Below are positions 55,417-63,970 of a DNA stretch of 64,000 nt, one piece after another. The first letter of the stretch is position 1, and every line of letters starts with the position of its first letter. The position numbers and the translations under genes were made by a program. Location of the stretch: positions 127,873 to 191,872 of the forward strand of contig JAPPGE010000047.1 of assembly GCA_028821455.1 (NCBI GenBank), written 5' to 3'. This stretch comes from a bacterium (GTDB lineage: Bacteria > Pseudomonadota > Alphaproteobacteria > SP197). The notes beneath the pieces were generated by a model. It was not told the origin of the DNA. It did no database searches and was given only the letters and a program-made list of their open reading frames with translations.

Positions 55417-55467
55417 TGCGTCGTCGGAGAGGTTAGTGCTCAATTGGGGGGCCAACAAGCGATTGCA

Positions 55468-56697
55468 ATGACAAGTAGCCGGGTAGCCGAACCGTTGTCT
55501 CCATCGGAAGATCATGATTTCCGTGCCGTATCCGTCGTGCAGGACGAAACGGGGCTGACGGTTACCTGGTCGAATGGTGCGTCGAGCAGATTTCTGTATT
55601 TTTGGTTGCGCGAGAACTGCCCCGAGGATGCGAACTCTCTTACCGGTCAACGATTGCTGAACTTGGGTGATATCCCCGACGACATCCGGCCAACACATGT
55701 CGGCCTAGCGGACGGATCGGTCTGCCTTAACTGGCCTGACGGTCGCGCATCGGTGCATGATCCTGTCTGGCTGTATGAGCAGCGATATGTCGAAGGCGCC
55801 CCGCGAAGCGCACCACTTCGAATACAAACTTGGGATTCTTCTCTTGATCTGGCTGAACTTCGTGCTTCGTACGACGAGCTAATGTCGGACGACGAGGCCC
55901 GCTACGAAGCCATGGAGCGTATCGTCCGCTACGGCCTCTTGCGCATATCCGGAACACCGAAGATCGCAACTGAGAACCTGGCCAAGAGGTTCGGATACCT
56001 TCACGATACGAACTACGGGGTTACTCTGGATGTCAGGTCCGAGGTGAAAGCCTGGTTCCGAGTCCTTTCCAGAGGGGCCATTCCGCCCCACACAGATAAC
56101 GCGTACCGCTATACGCCCACCGGCATTACATTTTTCCATTGCGTGGAACAGATCCGTGCATGCGGTGGCCAGTCATACTATGTTGACGGACTAAAGCTGG
56201 CAGAGCGGATACGGGAAATCGATGAGGACGCTTTCAATGTCCTATGTAATGTTCCGCTAACCTTTCACCGGCACATTCCCGAGAACGCCTCGACGGGAAT
56301 TGACGCGGCCTACTACAAGGTTGAAGCACCGGTGTTTCGTCTAAACGCCAATAGTCAAGTCGTCGGGCTTCGTTACCATCCCCGCACGGTGGCCCCGTTC
56401 GTCGGCTCCGAGACAGAGATCCGGCGTGTGTACCGGGCGCGCAAGCTGCTGGAGGACACGAGCTTGGATCATTCCCTGCGAGTCCAATTCCAGGCGAACG
56501 TCGGTGAGTGCACCGTATACGACAACCAGAGGGTCATGCACGCACGAACGAGTTTCGAAGACGTCACGGATGGTGTCCGTCACTTCCGGCAGTGTCATGT
56601 CGACCGTGAGGAATTGCATAGCCGATTGAGGCTTTTAGGCATGAAGCTCGGCAGGCGAGTGCCCGAAGAGCAAATTACGCCAGGCGCATCATTTTGA
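55468..56697 (+). CDS. Gamma-butyrobetaine hydroxylase-like Fe(II)/2-oxoglutarate dioxygenase
   Basis: 409 residues in the gamma-butyrobetaine/trimethyllysine hydroxylase layout. An N-terminal DUF971-like domain (LTVTWSNGASSRFLYFWLRENC, QRLLNLGDIPDDIRP) is followed by a TauD-type double-stranded beta-helix. Fe ligands are H and D in PPHTDNAYRY and the distal His in RVMHARTSFE; the 2-oxoglutarate Arg is in VRHFRQCHVDRE. In typical members the first domain holds zinc with C-x-C-x2-C; here the stretch reads ENCPEDANSLTGQ, so only one Cys remains and zinc is probably lost. The TTG upstream at 55444 is an alternative start. It probably hydroxylates a betaine-like acid. Confidence 0.87.
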   Translation: MTSSRVAEPLSPSEDHDFRAVSVVQDETGLTVTWSNGASSRFLYFWLRENCPEDANSLTGQRLLNLGDIPDDIRPTHVGLADGSVCLNWPDGRASVHDPVWLYEQRYVEGAPRSAPLRIQTWDSSLDLAELRASYDELMSDDEARYEAMERIVRYGLLRISGTPKIATENLAKRFGYLHDTNYGVTLDVRSEVKAWFRVLSRGAIPPHTDNAYRYTPTGITFFHCVEQIRACGGQSYYVDGLKLAERIREIDEDAFNVLCNVPLTFHRHIPENASTGIDAAYYKVEAPVFRLNANSQVVGLRYHPRTVAPFVGSETEIRRVYRARKLLEDTSLDHSLRVQFQANVGECTVYDNQRVMHARTSFEDVTDGVRHFRQCHVDREELHSRLRLLGMKLGRRVPEEQITPGASF

Positions 56698-56890
56698 ATT
56701 GGCTTGGCGCGCTGCGGCTTAGTCGAAACACAAACCACTCTGGTAAGTTCCTGTCTGAATCGCTGATTCGACCCTCTCATCTGGTCGGCGCTGTTGTTAC
56801 AGTGATCTCAAAGCCGGATCGCCGCTGGGGAACCACGGCGAGAGCATCATTTCCGATTTTGCCAAGAGAGCAACCTGTGAAACGGGGGCC

Positions 56891-57508
56891 CTAAGATTTT
56901 CGCAACGACGCCCACGAGAATCTCTCGACGTAGTCCCGCTCAAACTCTTGTATTTCTCTCCCATATCTCTTGGTCAACGCTAAATCGTCGAGACTCGATG
57001 TCAGGCGAAACACATCGAGTTTATTCATTTCGATACCAAGGTTCTCCTGATCAACGCTAACCGTGAGATTTCTCAAATCTAATCGGATTTCGACTTCGGG
57101 GTCTTCTCGCACTTTAGCTTTGACAAAGAGTATTTCTTCTCTCTTCATGATTGCTGGAACAAGATCAAGCCGGCTTGAATTCGACCGGAAAACGCCCCCA
57201 AAACTGACTGCGAGAACCACTTCAATTCCATAGTCTTGGATCGCCCAAACGGCTTGGGGTCGCGCTGAGCCGGCGCCGAAATTCTCCTCTGCGATGAGAA
57301 ACGATGCACCGGCATGGCGAGCATCGTTCAGTGGATGCGTTGAAATCGTCTCGCCGTTGTCGAGGTAACGTTGGTCATGGAAAAGGTGGTGACCGAATTC
57401 GCCCGTTTCACGTGGCGCGTAGACAAATCGGCCGGGAATGATTTGATCCGTATCGATGTTTTGGCCATCCAGGGGGACCCCCTTGCCGACGATCATCAGC
57501 GATTTCAA
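56891..57508 (-). CDS. Isopropylmalate dehydratase small-subunit homologue (LeuD-like)
   Basis: 205-residue aconitase swivel domain: NIDTDQIIPGRF (the substrate-contact motif), the ENFGAGSARPQAVWAIQDYG loop where LeuD has GSSREHA-type sequence, and FGGVFRSNSSRLDLVP. It pairs with the large subunit, whose stop overlaps its ATG by four bases. The altered GAGSARPQA loop suggests a substrate different from 3-isopropylmalate, for example citraconate, 2-methylmalate or dimethylmalate. The 193 bases after its stop (56698-56890) hold nothing I recognise. Confidence 0.85.
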   Translation of the reverse strand: MKSLMIVGKGVPLDGQNIDTDQIIPGRFVYAPRETGEFGHHLFHDQRYLDNGETISTHPLNDARHAGASFLIAEENFGAGSARPQAVWAIQDYGIEVVLAVSFGGVFRSNSSRLDLVPAIMKREEILFVKAKVREDPEVEIRLDLRNLTVSVDQENLGIEMNKLDVFRLTSSLDDLALTKRYGREIQEFERDYVERFSWASLRKS

Positions 57509-58932
57509 GCTTGGCCCTCCGGCTTGATTTTCCGGACATCGACAATTCTTCCGCTAACGGCAGCTGCCGCCGCCATGGCGGGGCTCATCAAATGCGTCCG
57601 GCTTCCAGGTCCCTGGCGACCTGGAAAACTGCGATTAGTTGTGGAGGCGCAGCGTTGTCCGGGTGGCACAATACTGTCGTGATGTCCGAAACACATCGAG
57701 CAACCGGCCTCTCCCCATTGCAATCCGGAATTGAGGAAAATCCTGTCCAGACCCTCGCATTCAGCTTGCTTTTTTACCGGTGTCGACCCGGGCACCACGA
57801 GGCCAGGTATCACTGCCTGGCGATTCTTTAGGACCGCTGCGGCAGCTCTCAAGTCTTCGATGCGTCCATTGGTGCACGAACCAATGAACACCTGGTCCAT
57901 TGGCAATCCTTCAATCGGCCGACCAGGTTGGAGACCCATGTAGTCCAGTGCAGTCCGCCAATCCCCGGCTGCGGCATCGGTGGGCGCTGTCGATGGTTCG
58001 GGAACTACCCCTGTTACGGGTATGACATGTTCAGTTGTTGTTCCCCAGCTTACAAGTGGCTCCAAGTCCGCCGCCGAGAAACTGTATCGCCGGAGAAACT
58101 CCGCATCAGAGTCCACAGTTAGGCCGCGCCAATACTCGAGAGCCTTGTCCCAATCCTGATCTCTGGGTGCGCTTGGCCGATCGTGGAGATAGTCCATCGT
58201 CTTGTCATCGGGGGCAACGATGGCCGCCCGCGCTCCAGCTTCCACCATAAGGTTGCAAAGTGTCATTCTGCCCTCAACGGACAGACGCGACACGGCCGAT
58301 CCCGCAAACTCAACACAGCAGTTCAAACCACCGTTCGCTCCAATTCGCCGCACCACATCGAGTGAGAGGTCCTTTGGAGACATTCCGAAAGGAACTTCAT
58401 CCCAAATCTCGATCAGTATCGGCAGCATCGCATAGGACCAAACCGCATCGTGCGCAAGGATGTGTATTGTTTCTTCATAGCCCACGCTGAAGCCGAGAGC
58501 ACCCACGCCGCCATGGGTGGTCATGTGCGAATCTGTTCCGGCGACCAGTAGCCCAGGAAGCGTGATGCCCTGTTCCGGCCCTACGACATGGTAGATTCCC
58601 TGGCGAGGGTCGTTGTAATGCAGCAGATCGATTCCGTATTCGGCCTCGAATTGCTCTAACAGCCGAAAGATAGTGTTGATCTCTGGATCAGTGGCTCCGG
58701 CAGCTCTATTGAAGGTCGGCGCCAAATGCGACACCATCGCGTACTTTGTAGCCGGCGTCTTCACCACGAGTCCTCGCATACGCAGCTCGGCGAGGCAATG
58801 ATAGCAGCTTTCGTCCATGTACAGGCGATCGACGCGGACCAATTGTGCGTCCCTTGAGAGCGTAGCAATCTTGTGATCAGCCAAGATCTTTTGCGACAAC
58901 GTCAGTGGTTTGATTGTTTTCCTATGTTGCAT
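57505..58932 (-). CDS. Isopropylmalate dehydratase large-subunit homologue (LeuC-like, [4Fe-4S])
   Basis: 475-residue aconitase-superfamily hydro-lyase. The cluster cysteines are in VFIGSCTNGRIEDL and AGCSMCFGHHD, and VAGTDSHMTTHGGVGALGF is the substrate and metal region. With the LeuD-like partner it would isomerise or dehydrate a 2- or 3-hydroxy-dicarboxylate. Housekeeping leuCD are usually near leuB or leuA; here they sit in a catabolic island, so leucine synthesis is not assumed. The start at 58932 fits the family. Confidence 0.87.
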   Translation of the reverse strand: MQHRKTIKPLTLSQKILADHKIATLSRDAQLVRVDRLYMDESCYHCLAELRMRGLVVKTPATKYAMVSHLAPTFNRAAGATDPEINTIFRLLEQFEAEYGIDLLHYNDPRQGIYHVVGPEQGITLPGLLVAGTDSHMTTHGGVGALGFSVGYEETIHILAHDAVWSYAMLPILIEIWDEVPFGMSPKDLSLDVVRRIGANGGLNCCVEFAGSAVSRLSVEGRMTLCNLMVEAGARAAIVAPDDKTMDYLHDRPSAPRDQDWDKALEYWRGLTVDSDAEFLRRYSFSAADLEPLVSWGTTTEHVIPVTGVVPEPSTAPTDAAAGDWRTALDYMGLQPGRPIEGLPMDQVFIGSCTNGRIEDLRAAAAVLKNRQAVIPGLVVPGSTPVKKQAECEGLDRIFLNSGLQWGEAGCSMCFGHHDSIVPPGQRCASTTNRSFPGRQGPGSRTHLMSPAMAAAAAVSGRIVDVRKIKPEGQA

Positions 58933-59403
58933 CCGTGTTCATCGATGATGTCGTGGAGTTATCGCTACAACTCAACAGACTATCTGAAAGCACGCTACGG
59001 CGACCGGACCGCCGGTGTCTTGCATTCTGTACCCCCGGAATCGATGTTCTGGTGAGCCTCCTCAGGTCTCAGCGGTAAACTACAGTGAGAACCCACCATT
59101 GGGTAGTCAAAAAAATTGAGGCAGTGACGAAACGTACCTGTCGCTCGAGACAATGAAAGGCGTCGTAGGTTTGCTGGACCTCCTTGAGGTCAATGGCCCC
59201 AACAATCTTGACGGCAATACTCGAGTGATAGCTGCTAGGCACACGACCGCGGACCTGGTCCTGTAGTTTTCGTTAGCTTTCGTTTCAGATTTTCTTAATT
59301 GAGGCGAGGTCGAGTTTCCTGATTGACTGAAGGGCTCAAAGGATCATGTTGTTCCAGCAACCAGGAGCTACATGATCAGGAATTGGGAATTGGGAGGTAC
59401 GCT
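58933..59403. other. 471-base divergent intergenic region
   Basis: No credible gene. It contains a perfect inverted repeat GACCTC-CTT-GAGGTC (59177-59191) and two imperfect copies of TTTCGTTAGC/TTTCGTTTCA (about 59265-59286), both possible regulator sites for the divergent leuCD-like and binding-protein genes. The composition is AT-richer than the left half of the window. Confidence 0.5.
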
Positions 59404-60975
59404 ATGGCGATGCAATTGACAGGGTCTACTGTCGATCCGCGAATCTCAAGACGAGTGTTTTCGAAGGGTATGGCGGCCGCGGGCGGTGTGGCGTTGCTCG
59501 CGGGGGCAAAGAATCGTGCATTCGCAGCGAACAAGGGCGGCACACTCAAGCTGGGCATGCAGGGTGGCAATGCCACTGATGTCATGGATCCGATGCTTGG
59601 CGTCGATAACGTGATCCGAGCAATGTGCTACGCGACATACGATACACTTGTGGAATTGAGTCCGTCTGCGGAATTGACACCGTCTCTCGCCACAGGCTGG
59701 TCAACGGACAAGGGGGCAAAGGACTGGATCTTCGACATTAGGAAGGGCGTTGAGTTCCACAATGGCAAGACGTTGACCGCGGCCGACGTAGTCTACTCCA
59801 TCCAGCGCCACATGGGGCCTGACACACAATCGCCTTTTGCGACGCTTCTGGCGAGTGTAGATACGATCGTTGCGGAAAACGATCACCAGGTGCGTATCGT
59901 ACTCAAGGACGGTAATGCGGATTTTGTCTACTTTTTCGAGGACTACAAGCTTGGGATTGTTCCGGACGGATTTGACGATTGGAATAACGCTATTGGTGCG
60001 GGCGCGTACAGGCTAACTGAATTCGAGCCAGGCGTCCGAGCGATCGGAGAAAGAAATCCGAATTACTGGAAAGAAGGTCGCGCACATGTGGATTCCTATG
60101 AGTTGGTCGTTGTCAACGACTCGACCGCTCGGTCAAATGGATTGTCGACGGGTGTGTTCCACGCGATCAACTCAGTCGAAAGGAAGGTTGCGCGCCAGCT
60201 CGCTGAATCGCCGGAGATCGCTGTCGTTGTGTCGCCTGGAAAGGATAACTATACATGCGCCATGACTGCGACCGCCGATCCCTATTCTAACAATCATCTC
60301 AGGTTGTCCATGAAATACGGATTCAATCGCCAGCAGGCGATTGACAGGGCCTTTTCCGGATTTGGTGACGTGGGGAACGATCACCCGATCGCCAGATCGG
60401 ATCCGTTCTTCCATTCAGAGCTTCCTCAGCGCGAGTACGACCCAGACAAAGCCAGTTGGCATTTTCAGCAGTCGGGACTTGGCAGTCATTCTGCGGAGCT
60501 TTTCACCAGCACGGCGGCCGGTTCTGAAGCTATTGATGTAGCGCAAATCTACCAGGAGGCACTAAAGCAAGTGCAGGGAGTGGACCTGGAGATCGCCCGG
60601 GCGCCGGCCGATGGATATTGGTCCAACATCTGGATGAAGAAGCTGTTTTTCATGTCTTACTGGACTGCCCGGCCAACGGCGGATCTAATCCTGTCATACG
60701 CCTACACGTCGTCAGCAAAGTACAATGAGTCGCAGTGGAAGAACGAAGCATTCGACCAGCTCATAGCGGCAGCGAAAGTGGAGACGGACTTCGATACGCG
60801 GAAACAGATGTACTGGGACGCGCAGGAACTCCTGCACAACGAGGGAGGCTCCATCGTCTATGCTTTTCCAGACATTATTGATGCGCATGGCGAGAAGCTA
60901 GGCGGTCTTGGGGAAGATTTCGTTCGTGCCTTTGCAGGTGGTCGCGTGATCGAAAGGGTTTGGTTGGAAGGGTAG
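59404..60975 (+). CDS. Tat-exported family 5 extracellular solute-binding protein
   Basis: 523-residue periplasmic binding protein of the peptide/opine/nickel class (SBP_bac_5). A twin-arginine signal (ISRRVFSKG, near residue 15) with a hydrophobic stretch ends at AFA-ANKGG. The mature part has the class motifs LATGWSTDKGAKDWIFDIRKGVEFHNGKTLTAADVVYS and the C-terminal lobe. It should deliver a peptide- or amine-like ligand to an ABC permease; none is encoded next to it. GGGAGG precedes the ATG at 59404; the open frame starting at 59323 is longer but lacks this SD. Confidence 0.9.
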   Translation: MAMQLTGSTVDPRISRRVFSKGMAAAGGVALLAGAKNRAFAANKGGTLKLGMQGGNATDVMDPMLGVDNVIRAMCYATYDTLVELSPSAELTPSLATGWSTDKGAKDWIFDIRKGVEFHNGKTLTAADVVYSIQRHMGPDTQSPFATLLASVDTIVAENDHQVRIVLKDGNADFVYFFEDYKLGIVPDGFDDWNNAIGAGAYRLTEFEPGVRAIGERNPNYWKEGRAHVDSYELVVVNDSTARSNGLSTGVFHAINSVERKVARQLAESPEIAVVVSPGKDNYTCAMTATADPYSNNHLRLSMKYGFNRQQAIDRAFSGFGDVGNDHPIARSDPFFHSELPQREYDPDKASWHFQQSGLGSHSAELFTSTAAGSEAIDVAQIYQEALKQVQGVDLEIARAPADGYWSNIWMKKLFFMSYWTARPTADLILSYAYTSSAKYNESQWKNEAFDQLIAAAKVETDFDTRKQMYWDAQELLHNEGGSIVYAFPDIIDAHGEKLGGLGEDFVRAFAGGRVIERVWLEG

Positions 60976-61308
60976 CCTAGAGGTCACTCCCGCCTCGGGG
61001 GCGTGGTTTCGGTCAACTCTGGCACCTGTCACGACATGCGCATGGTGCCGATTGAATCATGCCTTTCGTTTCCGAGTACCGGGCGCTGGCGGATCTGTGG
61101 GCGGTCCGGCGGTGGGCGGGCTCGTTCCGGATGGCTCACGCGAAACCAATGGCAGTTGCTCGATCGAGCGTGTTTGGCTCAAGGGCTGAGAGGTCGCTTC
61201 CGAATCATCGAGGAATACTCGAACCCACCTCGATATCGGTTCGGGACGGGTGCTTTCTTTGCTCTTGTCGGTTATAGGTGTCCGGGTGCCCGAGATGTCG
61301 CACGGAGA
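60976..61308. other. 333-base gene-free spacer
   Basis: Between two convergent transcripts. One reading frame is open (61003-61338) but its translation is Arg/Gly-rich and matches nothing I know, so I treat it as non-coding. No clear U-rich terminator is seen; a weak CGCC/GGCG hairpin lies just after the binding-protein stop. Confidence 0.5.
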
Positions 61309-62409
61309 TCAGCGATAGCGCGCGACGACCTCCCCTAGCACCGAAGCGTCGGGGACAAAGCCGAGCCCGGGTTTGTCCTCAGGGATGAACATCTCGCCGT
61401 TTTCGTGAACGAGGTTCACTCGGCCCGTCACGGTATCGACGATGTCGGTGCAGGACAGGGCGCCAGCCATTTGCTTCGGGTTTCTTGCGTGTGCGAGATG
61501 GGCAGTTGCGACGGTAGCGATCTCTGCCCCGATCACGTCCTTGATCCAATACGGAATGCCAAAGATGTCCGCTATGTCGCAGATCCGTCGGGCCTTCGAT
61601 AGCCCCCCGACCCGACCGATCTTGAGTGCAACCGCATCGGCGATCCCCCGGCTTGCGACGGTGGCGATATCTTGCGTCGTCACGACAACCTCATCGGCGA
61701 TCAGCGGCAAGCCGATCTTCGGCCGGAGCGCCTCGAGCTGAGCGATGTCGTAGACTGGCTGTTCGAGGAAGATCGGAAGATCGTCGAAGGCCCGCGCGAT
61801 TTCCAGTGCCGTCGCGACGTTCCAGCTTCGGTTGGCATCGACGATGACGCAGGTCTTCCGGTCGAAAGACAGGATCGTCTTGCGATAGGCGTCGAAGTCG
61901 TCCCATTCGGGATTGGCAATATGGAGCGAGAACTGGCGATAGCCCTTGCCCCGATAATGCGCCACCGCGTCCGTCATGCCCTGAACGCTTCCCGGCACCG
62001 AGGCGATGAGCGGCAAGCGTTCGGTTTGCATTCCGCCCAGAAGGGCGTAGATCGGGAGTCCCGTGTCTTGGCCGAGGATGTCCCAGCAAGCATAGTCGAT
62101 TCCGGTCTTGACGTAGAGCTGCTGCTCGACCGCGGCATCCATTCGGGCGTGGATCGCTTCGACCATCCGGGGGTCCTGTCCGATCAGTACAGGCGCGAGT
62201 TCTTCGATCACGCTTTGCACGCCCCGCGGAAGGGCCGGCAGATAGTTTGCGCCCCACGGGCACACCTCGCCCCAGCCTAACAACCCCGTATCCGTCTCGA
62301 CCGCGAGAATAGTGGATTTGACGGTGGCGACAGAACCCTTCGCGCTCCTGTACGGTCCCAGCGAGATGCGGAGGTCGACTTCGTAGCAGCGAATTTCCCT
62401 TATCTTCAT
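61309..62409 (-). CDS. Mandelate racemase/muconate lactonizing enzyme family protein
   Basis: 366-residue enolase-superfamily enzyme. An N-terminal capping domain (EIRCYEVDLRISLGPYRSAKGS) and barrel carry the metal ligands Asp in VIVDANRSW, Glu in IFLEQPV and the third in LIADEVVV, with the barrel Lys in ALKIGRVGG. The second-strand K-x-K box of the MLE group is replaced by SLH (in GYRQFSLHIAN), so catalysis may depend on one lysine only. From memory the closest relatives are hydroxyproline-betaine epimerase (HpbD) and cis-3-hydroxyproline dehydratase. I start at ATG 62409, with GAGG upstream; GTG 62415 is the alternative. It lies seven bases after the MmgE/PrpD stop. Confidence 0.85.
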   Translation of the reverse strand: MKIREIRCYEVDLRISLGPYRSAKGSVATVKSTILAVETDTGLLGWGEVCPWGANYLPALPRGVQSVIEELAPVLIGQDPRMVEAIHARMDAAVEQQLYVKTGIDYACWDILGQDTGLPIYALLGGMQTERLPLIASVPGSVQGMTDAVAHYRGKGYRQFSLHIANPEWDDFDAYRKTILSFDRKTCVIVDANRSWNVATALEIARAFDDLPIFLEQPVYDIAQLEALRPKIGLPLIADEVVVTTQDIATVASRGIADAVALKIGRVGGLSKARRICDIADIFGIPYWIKDVIGAEIATVATAHLAHARNPKQMAGALSCTDIVDTVTGRVNLVHENGEMFIPEDKPGLGFVPDASVLGEVVARYR

Positions 62410-62416
62410 GGGCACC

Positions 62417-63847
62417 TCAGAACGCGCTTTCGCTGATCGTCTTCAGCTTCGGGAACAGGCTCGAGACATCGTCGGCGCTATCGATCGACAGGCAGGTTTC
62501 AATCACGTCGTCGATCTGGTCGCCACTCAACAGGCTTCCAGCGCACTCGACGAACTTGTCGCGCAGTCCTTCATCGGTCTGCGTTGCCTCGTGCATTTCA
62601 AGCACTTCCTCGCGCGTGACCTTTCGCTGGAAGGTGCGGCCGTCCTTCAAATCGATCCTCACATGGGCCGAGGTGTGCTCGCCGTCGAATTCCGGTCCGT
62701 GGACAACATCGACCCGACCGATGAGTTGGCGCACATCTTCGCGCTGATAGTTTTCTTCCCGGTAAGACTTCGGCGTGATGGGCCCTTCCAGCACGGCGAT
62801 CGCCTGGAGATAGGGCGAACTGTGGTCGGCCGTCTCTTTGTTGTCCGGATAGCGCTTGCGCGGCGAAGCAGTGTGCGTAACGGAACGCATGTTCGAACGA
62901 ATCGTAATCTTCTCGATCTCCTCCGGCCTAATGTCGTGCTCCTCCACCAGCGTGCAGGTGGCGTGCAGGTGCCCGCGGGTGGTGAGCTCTGCACAGGCAG
63001 ACTTGAATTCGGTATCGAGGATATGGAACCGGTCGCTCCAGTCGCGGTCAAAGTCGAAGTTCTCGCGTCCGCCCAGAAGCGAGTGGGCCCACCCGCGATC
63101 GCCTTCGAAGATCCGCTCGTTTCCCGTGCCGCCGCAGGCAGCGAGTTGCGCGGCGATTACGCCCCCGTTGGCAATGACACCGTCAGCAAAATTCTTGGAC
63201 ATGTGATATGCTTCGTTATCGGCGTCGAGGATGTCGAGGCCCGCGTTCAGGCTGCCGGTGAGGCCATAGGCGTTAACAAGTTGCTCGCGGTCGAGCCCGT
63301 AGAGGCAGGCTGCCATCGTGGCCCCTCCGAAGGCGTGGACCGTGCCGTGGTGAAAGCCGTTCTTCTGGAGAGTCGTGTCCTTGAAACGGGTGATGGTCTC
63401 GGCCATGATCTCGTAGCCCGCGACGATCGCCTCGATCATCTTGCGTCCTGAGACGCACTCGGTCTCGCCAATAGCGAACGCAACGGGAAGCGAACCGCTG
63501 GGGTGACAGCCCGCGACCATACTGGGCCCGAGAAAGATATCGAAATCGTCGTTGTAGTCGAGGTAGCGTAGCATCGCCTCGTTCGCGACGATCGCTGCGC
63601 TGGGCGTCACACGCAGATCGGTGCCGATAATCGTGGCGCCTCCGTCCCCGCCGAAACGGCGCACGTAGTCCCGGACGGTGCGACCCGTGGGACTATCGTA
63701 GCCTCCCATTGTGCAGGCGAGGGCATCGACGAGAATGCGCTTGGCGCTTTCGACTACATCTGGAGGCAAGGTGCCATACTCGATCGAAAGCACCCGGTCC
63801 GCAAACTTCTCGCTTACAGTGATGGCTTCATCCCTCGTGGGTGGCAT
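62417..63847 (-). CDS. MmgE/PrpD family protein
   Basis: 476 residues of the 2-methylcitrate-dehydratase/cis-aconitate-decarboxylase/iminodisuccinate-epimerase fold: LVDALACTMGGYDSPTG, LRYLDYNDDFD, a GCHPSGSLPVAFAIGE helix, FHHGTVHAFGGATMAA and NFADGVIANGGVIAAQLA. These enzymes dehydrate or epimerise dicarboxylates by proton abstraction. Following it directly is the enolase-superfamily gene, and a LeuCD-like pair is nearby, so the three hydro-lyase/isomerase genes may serve one dicarboxylate pathway. GGAG lies nine bases before the ATG. Confidence 0.9.
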   Translation of the reverse strand: MPPTRDEAITVSEKFADRVLSIEYGTLPPDVVESAKRILVDALACTMGGYDSPTGRTVRDYVRRFGGDGGATIIGTDLRVTPSAAIVANEAMLRYLDYNDDFDIFLGPSMVAGCHPSGSLPVAFAIGETECVSGRKMIEAIVAGYEIMAETITRFKDTTLQKNGFHHGTVHAFGGATMAACLYGLDREQLVNAYGLTGSLNAGLDILDADNEAYHMSKNFADGVIANGGVIAAQLAACGGTGNERIFEGDRGWAHSLLGGRENFDFDRDWSDRFHILDTEFKSACAELTTRGHLHATCTLVEEHDIRPEEIEKITIRSNMRSVTHTASPRKRYPDNKETADHSSPYLQAIAVLEGPITPKSYREENYQREDVRQLIGRVDVVHGPEFDGEHTSAHVRIDLKDGRTFQRKVTREEVLEMHEATQTDEGLRDKFVECAGSLLSGDQIDDVIETCLSIDSADDVSSLFPKLKTISESAF

Positions 63848-63970
63848 TAGGTGCGACTCCTTGATCCACGGGTTGACGGCGCCACCCTATTCCCGTCACG
63901 GCGGCGAGCGCCAACACAGAAAAGTTAGGCGTCACCTCAGGTTTTCTCAGGGCAATCGCTTTTGGATTTT

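Noticed and set aside
57505..58932. Housekeeping leucine biosynthesis leuC
   Set aside because: The gene is in an accessory region without leuA or leuB, and its LeuD partner has a non-standard substrate loop; kept only as a LeuC-like homologue.
61003..61338. 111-codon plus-strand frame in the spacer after the binding-protein gene
   Set aside because: No recognisable motif or Shine-Dalgarno, Arg/Gly-rich composition typical of non-coding GC-rich DNA, and its end overlaps the enolase-family gene.
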